Of a stretch of 64,000 nt of DNA, positions 12,072 through 23,239 are shown piece after piece. A program made the translations under genes and the position numbers. The number at the start of each line of letters is the position of its first letter. Positions within the stretch are counted from its first letter, which is position 1. The stretch covers positions 131,075,001-131,139,000 of the forward strand of contig CM032228.1 of assembly GCA_019009955.1 (NCBI GenBank), read 5' to 3'. The notes beneath the pieces were generated by a model. It was given only the letters and a program-made list of their open reading frames with translations. It was not told the origin of the DNA and did no database searches. Source of the stretch: Riptortus pedestris (Eukaryota; Arthropoda; Insecta; Hemiptera; Alydidae).

Positions 12072-12113
12072 GCTTCCATCTTCTAAGATTTACCATTCTT
12101 AGAAGGTGGAAGC
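12072..12113. repeat. 17 bp inverted repeat (hairpin)
   Basis: GCTTCCATCTTCTAAGA (12072-12088) and TCTTAGAAGGTGGAAGC (12097-12113) are complementary with one mismatch and an 8-base loop. The arms could form a stable stem in RNA or cruciform DNA. No second copy was seen, so it may be a MITE remnant or a chance or structural element. Confidence 0.8.
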
Positions 12114-12945
12114 TTATCCGTTTAAAAAATTATATGTGTATATATATATAAAACAAATAATTTTATATATTTTAGAAGTTAATGTAAAGAGAACAGTTCA
12201 GATATGATAGAAAAAGGAGTTTTGTTTAAATGAAATTCATTAACATTAAGGAAATGAAGGTGGATAAATTAAATTACTGAGTTCACTGAGCAAAGCTCAA
12301 TTATTTTTGTTTTATTCATTGCAAAAAAAAAAAAAAATGAATAGCTTGGCCAAAAGAAAAAAAAAGGAGAGAGGAGAAAAAAAGTTGGCTTGGGAGATGC
12401 AAAAAAGTCGAATCGAAGTGAGTTTAGCGTATTTAGTGGGCGTGAAAACGGGTGCGGAAGAAATATAGTGGCCCCTGTATTCAAATATAGTGGGAGGGAG
12501 GTGGGCTTAAAACAATTTTCCCCTCCCATCTAACCCACTTGAATAAACCTAAAATATATCCGTGTTTGTCTTGGAACCCCTCTCTCCAGCAACACCTAGC
12601 ATTTCCCCTCCAATCTGCAGTCGGTTCGCCCCACCAAACTTATCACTCTGCTTCCAAACACTCTTAGAATGTTTTATTAGAATCTTTAGAGAGGGCTTAT
12701 ATTTTACATGTCTCCTCAAAATGAACCAGGAACGATTTTTATTAGTTTAAAACAAAACTGAGGTTTACTTCTAAAGGAAGAATTCATGAAAGGTATAATC
12801 GAATTTTTATTGATAATCCTGAGTTGAAAAAGATAAAGACAGAAAAAAATAGTTATTTATGAACATCCATGTTATTCTAGTGTAGGCAATTGGATGTGAT
12901 TTCTACGACATTTTTTGAATAGATCATCACTAAATGATTTCCTTC
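12114..12945. other. Unassigned sequence
   Basis: Contains an A-rich/G-rich low-complexity stretch at about 12325-12400. An 86-codon minus frame (12269-12529) crosses this low-complexity sequence and is not a credible protein. Confidence 0.45.
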
Positions 12946-13035
12946 TTTATTTAAGTAACAGCCGAAATTGAACCTAGGGTTTACATAGACCTTCGCCTTA
13001 CGGAGCTAACCTGAGCACCAAGAAATAAATAAAAA
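12946..13035 (-). repeat. Possible SINE head fragment
   Basis: GAAATTGAACCTAGGGTTTAC, then CCTTACGGAGCTAACCTGAG and CACC, recall the reversed tRNA-like head of the SINE at 20260-20336 (ATCGAACTC..CCTAGGTTTAC..TGGCTAACTTGAGCCCC). The tail half is absent. Confidence 0.4.
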
Positions 13036-13730
13036 CTCTTGGGGAAAAAAATTGTACATAAAAGAAGTTTCTGATCTCTGAACAATTATCAAATGCAGCC
13101 TGAAAATACGTCAACAAGGTATTAAAACTGTGATTTTATCTCACCCGATTGTGACTAAATCCGCAGTATGTCATCACTAACTTTTAATAATTCTGTTGTT
13201 CAGAAACCCTACTTGTTTTTATTCATATTAACCTTTTCAAAAATTGCATACGTTTAATAAAATCAACATCCTCTTCTATTAACTTCCACACAGAAAGTAG
13301 CAAGATTGACCCAAAATGATGATTTGTATAGAAGTAGCTGGTTCTAAAACAATAAAAGATGTCCTAATATAATCTGCTGGTGCTACAAAAATCAACTGAT
13401 ATTAGGTATAAGGATTATTAGCATGGGAATAAAATGACAAATAATTATGAAACTGACAAAAAATAAATACCTTGTAGACCTCAAAAATAGTAAACAAATT
13501 GACAAAAAAAGAGACAAAAATAAATATGTTACCTGAATCCAAATCCTGAAATGCAAATAACCAATATGCAGAGAGCAAAGTATAATAGTTAAAATTGGAG
13601 GTGAAGGAAAATATGGCTCTCAGGCATGCAGACATGAACATTAATAATCTTGATTTCCCTTGGAAAACTGGATGCACTTTAAAGTAAATAAAATGATAAC
13701 ACTAAGCATTAAGCTTTTTAAAAATAAAAA
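13036..13730. other. Unassigned AT-rich sequence
   Basis: Nothing recognised. The 91-codon minus frame at 13402-13677 is hydrophobic and AT-driven with no domain I can name. Confidence 0.45.
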
Positions 13731-13850
13731 GAGGGAGTGAGAGAGAGAGAGAGAAAAAATGAGTGTGAGAGAGAGAGAGAAAATGAGTGAGAGAGAGAGA
13801 GTTTGAGTGAGAGTGTGTGTGTGAGAGAGAGAATGAGAAAGTGTAGGCCT
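13731..13850. repeat. Imperfect (GA)n-rich low-complexity tract
   Basis: About 120 bases dominated by GA dinucleotides interrupted by GAGTGAGA, GTGTGTGT and AAAATGAG variants. It accounts for the serine/leucine-rich minus-strand frame here. Confidence 0.95.
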
Positions 13851-14599
13851 TGCAAAGGTAGGAAAGCTACAGAACCCTCGCCACCTTGTTTGTTAAGTTT
13901 TCCAAATATTATAACCAAAAAAATGCTTAATTTAAATTAAATTAAAAAATAATTTGTCCTGATGATGTCTTCCTTTTTTACGCTTAACCAACAAATATTA
14001 TATTGTGAATAGATGCTACATAAATTACACCTAAACGTCGGAACTGAAGTAGTTATATTTCAACCTTAGTGACCGACAACCACGTCAGGTACGACAGCTC
14101 CAACAGTAGTCATCACTAAGAATATTCAACAAAAAACTGTTTTCCAAGCTGCATTTAATCATAGAATACCAGATATTGAGCATTTTTTTCAGCCCCAATT
14201 AAATCTCCAGCATATCATACCTTAGGATATCTTTCTTATGAAGTTTGGTCCAGGTTTTCTGAGATATTGTAGTAATCTAGAACCTTTTGTAAAAAATACT
14301 TGAAATGTAGGCAAATTTCATAATTAGTAATATATTATTTACATTTAAAACTGGCATAAGTATAAGCATGGGGTTTACTGAAGACTGAAAACGCCAAAGT
14401 GCATATTACAAAATAAATGCAATTATTATTATTATTATTTATAATTAGAGATTTTATAACATTTAGTTCAGCACCTCCTCTTTTGAAGTTCGACTTAGGG
14501 GGAGAGGAAAGAGTATAAAGGGAGCAAAAATTGAAAAATTCACATTTTGTCCATATGTATGTTACGTATATTAGAAAAATAATAAACGTTGTATATTAG
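13851..14599. other. Unassigned sequence
   Basis: A small family A piece is visible at about 14350-14395 (ATGGGGTTTACTGAAGACTG). Nothing else recognised. Confidence 0.4.
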
Positions 14600-15306
14600 A
14601 GTTGTTTTGTATTGCAAAATTAAAACCCACAAGCCTTATCAATGCACACTTTATTTGACAATTACCTATTACTCACAGTATGCACTGATAACTTCACTTC
14701 TTATTGCACAGTACAACAACTCACGGTCACTGAAGTTCACGAAATAACACGGCACTGCACTGATCTTCACAAAGAACACGGCACGGCACTGTTCTTTACA
14801 TAAACACGACACTAAACTGTTCTCTACAAAAATACTGTGACGAAATTAAAAGCACTGTTCACTAAAGCTGCACTGAACGCACTGTTATTCACTTGAAGAG
14901 AACTGAGAACAATCTAAAACTTTTTTTTTTTTTTTATCTTAAGCCCTAGTAATGATTCTACCTTGGTCATATTCCCAGGCCTGTCAGACCTGTTGGGGTG
15001 TTTTCTGGACGTAACGCTCTATTATAAGGGAGTAAGGTGGTTTAGTGATGGTTGTGAAGTCGAGCGTTTGAGAAAGGAACCCGGAAACGGATGAACTAAA
15101 ACTCGGGGGAGCTGTACAACTTTTACAGACGGACGGAAACATCAAAGGGACGGACCCAGGCTGGTCTAGGTGGAGGACTAGCACCTTCTAGAATGTTACT
15201 GGTGCCAGCAGTCCAGCCGCTTTCATCGGCCAGTTCCTTCGTTCATCTACTTCGTACTACTTAAATACGTTAGTCTGTATACTTTTTTTTATGTACGTAG
15301 TTTTCG
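14600..15306 (-). mobile_element. LTR-like segment, copy 1
   Basis: Shares collinear blocks with 16400-16930, both read on the minus strand. On the plus strand these are: TTGCAAAATTAAA..CACAAGC; ATTTGACAAT; ACTTCTTATTGCACAGTA; CACTGAAGTTCA; AACACGGCA; GTTCTTTACATAAACACG; CACTGTTCACTAAAGCTGC; TTCACTTGAAGAGAACTGA; CATCGGCCAGTTCCTT; CATCTACTTCG; ATGTACGTAGTTTTCGCAA. This copy has an extra roughly 200 bp in the middle, starting after a poly-T tract at 14921-14937. The TATA element found in copy 2 is degraded here. Probably a solo LTR of a Gypsy- or BEL-like element. No gag or pol is nearby. Confidence 0.55.
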
Positions 15307-15369
15307 CAAGAGTATCTTATAGATACAAAACATGTGTATATGACATTTTTTTTTATTATCATAGAAAAA

Positions 15370-15455
15370 TCTATGTTATTATTATTTACGTCCACTTTAT
15401 GGTACTAGGCTAATCGAGACGGGTTATCTACAGGTTACCACTCTTTTCTAGGGTC
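15370..15455 (-). repeat. SINE tail fragment
   Basis: ATTTACGTCCACTTTATGG, then TACTAGGCTAATCGAGACGG and GTTATCTACAGGTTACCACTC, match the tail of the 20.1 kb SINE in reverse. The head is missing. The piece lies between the two LTR-like segments. Confidence 0.75.
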
Positions 15456-16399
15456 TTTTCTAGATCAAAAAAATCTATAAATTACGTTCTATAGCATTTT
15501 TCGTTCGAAAACATTGGATCGGAAATATCGTATATCACTTCCGAATGAAAATGTTTTAAACGAAATGCAACAAATATTACGCTTATTTAATTTAATTGGA
15601 GCCTAATGAAGTCATGTGGTTCACACATCGAATGTTTCAAATGGATAAAAAGACAATTAAAATATTAATTTGAAATTCCAGTACCCTTGTTGGCAAAACA
15701 AGGAGAAAATACCAATTAGGAATGGAGGAAGCATAGGGCTTGTTGTAAAGTTAAAAACGATTAGGCTGAAGTTTTGTAACATAAGTTAAACGAGGAGGGA
15801 GGAGATAGGACATTGTGTATTCGTGCGAGTGGGCCTGACGGGCCCTATCTAACATCCACTGGCCTATACAGGCTAGTCGGAGCACGTACCCATCGTATAT
15901 CAAACTACAACCATCCTTTTACACCTAACTGAATAATTATCTCTCCAGGCTCTTGCTGCTTTAGACTCTCTACTACCGTTACAAGTACATCATCAAATAC
16001 ATTTATCCAGACTGTCACTGGGGGGAAAAAACAGGAGGAGTATTGAGCAAGAAAGTTCATTTATGTAGAAATACGGTAGTCTGATACCTAAACCGTCACG
16101 TAGATATTGAAGAAACAAAAATTCTCCTACGCGCTATTTATCCATAGAGTTATTATCAAATTTACACAAAGATAACGTCAAAAACTTCATCATGTCTCCT
16201 TTAAGTCCATGTTTTTAATTTATTAAAAGTCTGATGAAAACTACATCTGTAGTTTAAACTTGAAACTGAAGTCAGATGACACAAGGACAGACTCGCTCAG
16301 AAACAAGAAATTATTAATCCGATTAATTTCAATTATTAAATTTTATTTAGTCAACGGGTGTGATTTCATAATACTGTTCCGTTTATTACAAACATAATA
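15456..16399. other. Unassigned sequence between LTR-like segments
   Basis: Carries no protease, reverse transcriptase or integrase motif in any frame that I can see. It is too short to be the internal region of an autonomous LTR element. Confidence 0.45.
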
Positions 16400-16930
16400 A
16401 ACTTTCTTTATTGAAGTTCCTTTGCAAAATTAAACACACAAGCTTTAGAGTTTTTTATCACTATACAATTTATTTGACAATGCACAACACACTTGGTAAA
16501 TTATTCTAATAACATATAATAACTATTACTTACAGTATGCATTGATAGCTTCACTTCTTATTGCACAGTATAGTAACTCACGATCACTGAAGTTCAGAAA
16601 AACACGGCAGTGCACTGTTCTTTACATAAACACGGCCCTAAACTTTTCTTCCCATACAACACTTTACCGTACTGTTCACTAAAGCTGCTCTGTTATTCAC
16701 TTGAAGAGAACTGATATCAACCTAAGTCTCGAACGAGCTGGGTCCCTTTTATAGACAGGCGGCAGGATCAAGAACAAAGGGCCGAGAATGGGCCATACTC
16801 TTGACGGGCGTGGTCGACACACTTCCGGCAACAATGGTCCTTCCATCGGTCAGCTCCTTTCATCTACTTCGCACTCCTTAAATATGTGATTACCTCTGTT
16901 AAATATTTCATGTACGTAGTTTACGCAACA
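16400..16930 (-). mobile_element. LTR-like segment, copy 2 (probable solo LTR)
   Basis: On the minus strand it opens with TGTTGCGTAAACTACGTACA (16930 downward). The leading TG is typical of LTRs. It carries a clear TATA element, TCTATAAAAGGGACC (about 16757-16743), and CAATAAAG near the other end (about 16412-16405), which can serve as a polyadenylation signal. Promoter plus polyadenylation signal in a roughly 530 bp segment, with a related copy at 14600-15306, is the organisation of an LTR. The exact 3' boundary is uncertain because the two copies stop matching near TTGCAAAATTAA (about 16423-16434). No coding internal region is attached. Confidence 0.6.
16743..16757 (-). promoter_or_regulatory. 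TATA box of the LTR-like segment
   Basis: TATAAAAGGG on the minus strand inside the LTR-like copy 2. GC-rich sequence lies upstream and a CGAGACTTAGG transcription-start-like region lies about 25-30 bases downstream. This is a plausible RNA polymerase II core promoter. Activity is not shown by the sequence. Confidence 0.5.
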
Positions 16931-18554
16931 CTAAACTATCACTAATTGGAATGGAGGTTTGCCGCGAGTCAAAACATAAGCTCGTTTCAAAAATAAAACT
17001 GTAAATATAGAATATATTGAGGAACCGTAAATATTAAATTAGGTTTGGAATATATATTTTCAAGCGCCAAATGCTTGGTCTAAATTTGTAAATTCCGATT
17101 TCGTTTTCTGAATCTCACTTTTCAACGGCGTGTGTGAGTGTGCTTATATCGCGCTGGAACTTATTTTTGCTATTTATTATCTAGGTGTCAACTGGATTTC
17201 AAGCTGTAAAGGCAAGATTTTTTAAATTAAAAAAAAATTAACTTTTTTTATTTATTTATTATTTTTTTGTGTATAACTGGCTAAGAATATCTTAATAAGC
17301 AGCTTATTAGAAGATATTAATATTGTAATTTTAAACTAGAAAGTTTGACTGTGATGAAAGAGATTTAGAAATGGCACAGTGTATAAACCAAGTATTATTT
17401 AAAGTATTAATGATATAAATTTAAATAAAACAAAAAAAACTTAAATAAATTATCTAATGCATATAAAAATATTAATGCTACAGTGTCCTCAAATGGAACT
17501 CAAAAGTTAACAATATTTTATTATATGCTCTATCTCTCTTACATACAGATGAGACCATAAATAGCCATATGTATTTAGTGGAGCATTTCACAATGTAGGA
17601 AGGACCGGAAAAAGTTTTCCAGCAACAAGAAAATTTAGGAAAAAATCAGATGTTCCTGTTGAATATTTTTAAGGGACCAAGCAAACTAATATATATAGGT
17701 AGATGATGTCAATGAATACAATTCAGAAACACAAATTCGGATGTACAGAAGTATTAAATGTAGCTTACGTTTTGGTGAACTCTAAACATATTTCGGTTCA
17801 TAAAAAGAGATAAGAAAAAGAGAGTATAAAAACCAAGGCTCCAGGTTCAACACTCTTATCAATAGGTTTAATATGATGAAATATTTTGCATACAATAGGT
17901 GGAGTGTTGTATAGGAGTCTCCAAGAACACAAAGGTAGTCCATTGATCGGGGTTGTTGCTGTTGAAGCCTATCGACTTGAGTTATGAGGGGTCTCAGGAG
18001 TAGGGGTGTTTTTTGTAGAGCTCTGCCATAGCGCTTGCATCATCTCCAAACATGCTAGAAGTGCTCACCAGCGTTTCGCATTTTGCAGGTAACTCATACT
18101 CTAATCTTCTAATAAAATATTGCCATTTAATTACTCAATTAGCGATTTACTTCTAAAATATATATAACTACCCAAAAAATTCAGAATATGAAAACAACAT
18201 TGATGTTAAAACCAACTTCTTCAGTCGCTAATAATTTGTGTTAATCGATTCAATTTATTTACCACCTTACGAGTACATTACAAGGATATCCTTCTAGATT
18301 TCTGAATCATTAAGTAATTACTGATTTGTTAAAATAACTAACTTTCCATGAATGCATTCCTCTAATCTTTCCAACTCAAAAACCTACTACTTTTTATTTT
18401 CCTTATTCTTGATAGATGCTTTTTATGTATTTATTTTAACTAACTTATTTGAATGTTTATACAGTGTTTGTTTAATTGATTTGCTGTTTAAATAGTTAAT
18501 GACGACTTTTAAAAATGGTCGATCTTAGGAGTTTTTGTAATTTTAGAATTCATT
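16931..18554. other. Unassigned AT-rich sequence
   Basis: No gene or repeat family recognised. Confidence 0.45.
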
Positions 18555-19172
18555 TTTATTTATTTTTTAAATAATTTTTTTTTTTGAAAATAAAATCGCT
18601 TTTAATTTTTTAAATAAAATCCTATTTTATTATTTTAAATAAAATCTTTTTTATTTCTTAAATAAAATCCTTTTTTATTTCTTAAATAAAATCCTTTTTA
18701 TTTTTTAAATAAAATCCATTTTATTTTTTAAATAAAATCCATTTTATTTTCTGAATAAAATTCTTTTCATTTTTTTAAATAAAATCCTTTTTATTTTTTA
18801 AATAAAATCCTTTTTATTTTTTAAATAAAATCCTTTTTATTTTTTAAATAAAATCCTTTTTATTTTTTAAATAAAATCCTTTTTATTTTTTAAATAAAAT
18901 CCTTTCATTTTTTAAGTAATATCCTTTTATTTTTTAAATAAAATCCTTTTTATTTTTGAATAAAATCCTTTTTATTTTTTAAATAAAATCCTTTCATTTT
19001 TTAAATAAAATCCTTTTATTTTTTAAATAAAATCCTTTTTATTTTTGAATAAAATCCTTTTTATTTTTTAAATAAAATCCTTTTTATTTTTTAAATAAAA
19101 TCTTTTTTATTATTTGAATAAAATCCTATATATTTTTTTAATAAAATACTTTTTATTTTTTAAATAAAATCT
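18555..19172. repeat. About 23 bp minisatellite (AAATAAAATCC TTTTTATTTTTT unit)
   Basis: Roughly 25 head-to-tail copies of a 22-25 bp unit whose core is AAATAAAATCC followed by a T-rich half. The units are most uniform in the middle (about 18775-18900) and more diverged at the edges. The last unit runs without a break into TCCCACCCTGGCTAG of a SINE tail. In the 20.1 kb SINE the same order occurs: (CACT)AAATAAAATCC TTAGTCCCACCC on its own strand. The repeat core therefore appears to be the SINE's own internal segment, tandemly amplified. Confidence 0.9.
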
Positions 19173-19265
19173 TTACTCCCACCCTGGCTAGAAAAAGTAG
19201 TTAACTGAAAATTACCCTTCCCAATAAGCCTAAGCAGAAAAACGTGTGCGTTAGTAAATAATAAT
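19173..19265 (+). repeat. SINE tail attached to the minisatellite
   Basis: CTCCCACCCTGGCTAGAAAA, then ATTACCCTTCCCAATAAGCC and GTGTGCGTTAGTAAATAATAA, match the tail of the SINE (CACCCTGGCTAGAAAAG, AACCCGTCCCAGTTAGCC, GTGGACGTTAATAAATAAT). The tRNA-like head is not visible on the other side of the minisatellite, so either the array replaced it or the insertion was 5'-truncated. Confidence 0.8.
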
Positions 19266-20103
19266 AAAAAAAATATTTTTTAAGCATGATTAAATATTTT
19301 TTATGTTTTTTTTTTGTATTTAAAGCCATTTTGTTTGTTTTTCTATACAAAAAAGGTTACCGAAGAAAGAAATCACTTACAGTATTAAAATGTTAGAATC
19401 ATTTGGCTTTTCATTTAGTATAAACATGGGTAAACTTCATATACATCCAAAAATTTAATGCATTCAAAACTTAAACTATAGAGACGAAACTGATACCACC
19501 TATTTAAATTTATGGTGTATGTTACCTAATTGTTTCACGCAAAACTCAATTCCAGTTATGAGATTTTATTTGAAAAATGAAAGTGCTTATTAATACTCAA
19601 TGCCTTACTTGCTTTGAAACCACTATAATTCTCCAATAATAATGTGATAATCGTGTAATATATTAAAAAATAATTATAAGATCAAATTATTTCATTTGGG
19701 CTAATGGTTTGAACATTTTAATATAATGACAACATAAATTAATACTTCAATAAAAAGAAAATTTAGTTGAAATACCTCAAATGCCTTGAGAAAAAATAAT
19801 CTAGTTGAATACGTCGAGTCCCCTGACTTATTGATTCCATAAGTCTATACTTGGACACAAATTTGGAAAATCATCTTAACAATATTCCAAGAAAACATTT
19901 ATAGAAACCGTCTTGTTAAAGGATTAGAAAAATTTCCCAAGAAGCTTTTCAATGATTGTAATGACTATTAAAACTAATTACATAATGACCATAATAATAA
20001 GTACTTGTGAATTGACACTTAATTAATTTTGGCAAATTATAGTTTAATAGAAGGAATTAAAATGAAATAAACGGATTGCAACTCAAATATTGATTGATCT
20101 AAA
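19266..20103. other. Unassigned AT-rich sequence
   Basis: No gene or repeat recognised. Confidence 0.45.
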
Positions 20104-20336
20104 AAAAAAAAAATTATTTATTAACGTCCACTTTTTGAAACTAAGGCTAACTGGGACGGGTTATCCACAGGTTACCACTCTTTTCTAGCCAGGGTGGGAC
20201 TAAGGATTTTATTTAGTGAATTCCGTCACTAAATAAGTTCCTATTGCCCAGGGTGGGAATCGAACTCAGCAGTCCTAGGTTTACCATGTGAGATTAAAGT
20301 CAACGCTTTAACTCACATGGCTAACTTGAGCCCCTG
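20104..20336 (-). mobile_element. tRNA-derived SINE, near full-length
   Basis: Read on the minus strand it begins GGGGCTCAAGTTAGCCATGT, with an A-box-like D-arm region. A B box, GTTCGATTCC, follows at 20265-20256. Then comes a tRNA-unrelated body (TAAATAAAATCCTTAGTCCC, ACCCTGGCTAGAAAAGAGTG, GGATAACCCGTCCCAGTTAG) and the end is GTGGACGTTAATAAATAAT followed by T/A-rich sequence. An RNA polymerase III promoter at the head and a conserved tail are the defining layout of a SINE. Other copies lie at about 2.7, 15.4, 19.2, 37.5, 41.6 and 61.7 kb. It would depend on a partner LINE for movement; I cannot identify that LINE from the tail. Confidence 0.85.
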
Positions 20337-21039
20337 ATTAAAAAAATAAAAAAAATAGTAGGGAGCATTATATGATCCATATGGTATTTACGAGAATATC
20401 AGAAAATAGTCATTCATTGCCAATTATTTCAATTGAGCATTATTGAGTAAAAAAGAAGTTATTAAGCCAATATTTCTTTCTTCTTTTTTAATGAAATAGG
20501 CTTCTTGAAATTGTTTCCTAGAGGCAAGGATCAGCAACCCTTTGTTCTCTGCTCATGAAATTCCTCCTTGAGAATGCCGTTCTTTCCGTCAACCTCTCCT
20601 AGTATTATTCCACAAATTAGCTGTCATCATAAAGTAATATTTGAACTAATATAACTTAATAACCCAAAGGGATTTTTGAATCACTTTTAAAGTGAAGTTA
20701 TTTCCCTTTGAACCCTATGTAAATAAAACACGAAAATTAAGCCAAGGGGGCATAGCAAGGAACAAGATGCATAAACTCCATATCCCATGATGTCAGCTAT
20801 CCTCGGAATCAATAATCAGAATATGCTGTCACCACCGGCTTACTGATATTGATTCCCAAGTCTTAAGAATATGGAGAATTCTTGAAGTTGTCGAGTCACC
20901 CTATAATCACACACTCACAGAATGGTTGCGAGTCCTGGATCTTGGAGTAAATCCTTGGAGCAAAGGTTAAAATATTTGAATGCAAGCTTCTCGGAACTAT
21001 AATACTTCCCATAGGGGATGGTGACCTAGGTCTATAATG
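20337..21039. other. Unassigned sequence
   Basis: No gene or repeat recognised. Confidence 0.45.
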
Positions 21040-21450
21040 ATAAGCTTAAGGAAAAAGTAAGATACCACACCTGAAATGAGACTGTCGCATTGACTCGATA
21101 TGAAAGATAAGACTTAAGAAAAAGAGAAGATACCATACCTGAAACGTGACTGTCGATTTGCCACGATAAGAAAGATAAAACTTAAGGAAAAGAGAAGATA
21201 CCATACCTGAAACGAGACTATCAATTTGCCACGATATGAAAGATGGAACTTAAGGGAAAGATAAGATACAATACCTGAAACGAGACTGACGCATTGATTC
21301 GAAATGCAAGATAAGACTTAAGGAAAATATAAGATACGATACCTCAATCGTGACTGTCCCATTGAATCGATTTGAAAGATAAGACTTAAGGAAAAGATAA
21401 GATACCATACCTGAAACGAGACTGTCGTTTTGACACGTTATGAAAGTTAA
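21040..21450. repeat. 68 bp minisatellite, about six copies
   Basis: The marker ACTTAAG recurs at 21112, 21180, 21248, 21316 and 21384 (CTTAAG also at about 21044): an exact 68 bp spacing. Each unit reads approximately ACTTAAGGAAAAGATAAGAT, then ACCATACCTGAAACGAGACT, then a GTC..TTTGCCACGATATG part. Copies differ by scattered substitutions but not by indels. The 82-codon minus frame at 21250-21498 is a by-product. Confidence 0.95.
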
Positions 21451-22630
21451 GAGCTTATGGAAGTGGTATGTAGAAAGAAAGAAGCTCCTTCCTGACAATG
21501 GAACCGATATTAGTCGTTAGATGTCATGGATATACAGCAATGCAACACACCACGTAATGGGCGCGAAATCCATCGCCCATCATTGACAATGTCTAAATTT
21601 ATTTAAAATACAACTGAAGAAAATGGAGACTGGATTGCCCTGCTCATTTCTACTAATTCCACAGGTTCATTACAAACTTTTCAAGACATTTAAATATGAA
21701 ACTCATCCTATAGAGCAGAGAAAAGAGAAGACAAGAATTAACAAGAAATTGAAACACATAAGGTCTGTGTGGCGTTGCTCGGGATGTGATAACAATAAAT
21801 GTATTTACTATGTGAAGCTTCACTATCCACATTATTTTCATATTTTTTGTCTCCTGTGTATGTATCATTTTTCAAAACATCAGAAACCATGTAATTCATA
21901 ATCTAGAGTATTCTCTATTCCATACCATGTTTGACCCATGCTCCATTGCCCAAAGCAAATCGATGCCAGCTATGTTTGTACTTAATAAATATTGTTACAA
22001 AATACTCTTTGGTATATTTTGAAATTAAACATTATATAATGGTACATAATATAATCTTATACATTACATACTGGTAATTATAATGGTACATCGTATGTTC
22101 AGTAAAGTATAACATATTAACACAGCAGTACTAACAAATATCAGAATTTACGGGGTACATCTCCCAATCACTTCAGCCCCCCAGCGTTCACCATTTTAAA
22201 TACCCGTAATTTATTAATGACAATTAAACAAATTCTCATTTCTGAGAATAACGCTAAATTACTACAAAAACGTAGAAGTATCAAATCGCATATAGGCATA
22301 AACCAATGTGAAGTCGGGAGGGGTGTGGCAGAACTTATTTTAACTTTATCTGTTCTTTCCCGCCATAATAAGGGCTGACACAAACTTGTGTGTAAACTTG
22401 GAGTTGTACAATTTCTCTTACTTCAAATACTCTTTGAATGCACACTGGTAACACTAAAGTAATCGTAATAGATAGGAGAAGCGATAGTTTAAATAGATCA
22501 CTAAGGTTCGGAGTTGTGAAGAGAATGCTAATTCAAATACCGAGTTTTCTTTATCCATTTTTGAGGTGCTGGATGGTGAAGGAATTATTATCTCAGGTAA
22601 GAAAAAACGCCTCTATTCTTTATTCGTTGT
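21451..22630. other. Unassigned sequence with weak ORFs
   Basis: A 92-codon plus frame (21623-21901) has several cysteine and histidine residues but no arrangement I recognise as a zinc finger. The part at 21775-21860 (GTGAAGCTTCACTATCC, TTTTTGTCTCCTGTG) weakly resembles the middle of family B, so the frame may be repeat-derived. I do not call a gene. Confidence 0.35.
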
Positions 22631-22670
22631 GACAGAGCGCTTTCAGAGCATACGCTCCATCATCAGTGCC
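22631..22670 (-). ncRNA. Hammerhead ribozyme-like motif of a Penelope-type tail
   Basis: Read on the minus strand. Stem I 5' side GGCA (22670-22667); core CTGATGA (22666-22660); an extra U; stem II GGAGC/GCTCU with a 4-base loop; core GAA; self-complementary stem III AGCGCT (22641-22636); predicted cleavage base C17 (22635); stem I 3' side TGTC (22634-22631), which pairs with GGCA including one G-U. The order and core bases fit a hammerhead. Such motifs with short palindromic stem III are established in terminal repeats of Penelope-like elements, where they act best as dimers. The one extra U after the CUGANGA core occurs in all copies here and departs from the textbook form. No Penelope coding sequence is adjacent. 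Confidence 0.65.
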
Positions 22671-22829
22671 CTCTTCACAATGATGTGACAGGAACCAAGG
22701 ATTCCCTGTGACTCCTTCACCTGTGACCAATATGATACGAAAAACGAGGCTTTTCATTTCATGCCTCCGTTAGAAACACTACTTCTGTTCGACCCTGGAA
22801 ATGCTAATACAGGTTAAAATCGTGGAGGA

Positions 22830-23225
22830 GTTAATGCTAATTCAAATACCGAGTTTTGTTTTTTGCTATTGTTTAGTTCGGTTCAGTCATTTGAACCCAA
22901 TAAAATCGTTGACTCCCGCAATATATTTTAGCTTATATCTCGTTAATGCTTCGGTACGACAGAAGTGTATATAACAAACGTTTATTTATTTAAGAAAATA
23001 AATGACTTCTGATATTTTCATTTTGTCGAAGAACGAATAGGAAACGAAATATAACCATTCATTTCAGGCTTTCCTTATAACCCCCACTCTGTTCATCTCT
23101 GAGAATATTAGTATCGTCTACAGTCTAAGTTGGATTAGTAGCCATACCAAGTTTCGCGAAATTCGGTTCTGCCGTTTGGCGTGAAAAGGTAACAAACAAA
23201 CAGACACCGAAGACAAAAAAATCGT
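22830..23225 (-). mobile_element. Family B fragment
   Basis: Contains TAATGCTAATTCAAATACCG, CGTTGACTCCCGCAATA, GTGTATATAACAAACGTTTA, AGGAAACGAAATATAACC, CCTTATAACCCCCACTC, AAATTCGGTTCTGCCGTTT and GTGAAAAGGTAACAAACAAA in the same order as the family B copies at 43-44.5 and 51.2-51.9 kb. The hairpin/CTAG end is missing. Confidence 0.8.
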
Positions 23226-23239
23226 TCATCACACTTGTG

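Noticed and set aside
21623..21901. Cysteine/histidine-containing 92-codon frame that might be a small zinc-finger protein
   Set aside because: Cysteine spacing fits no known finger, and part of it resembles the middle of family B.
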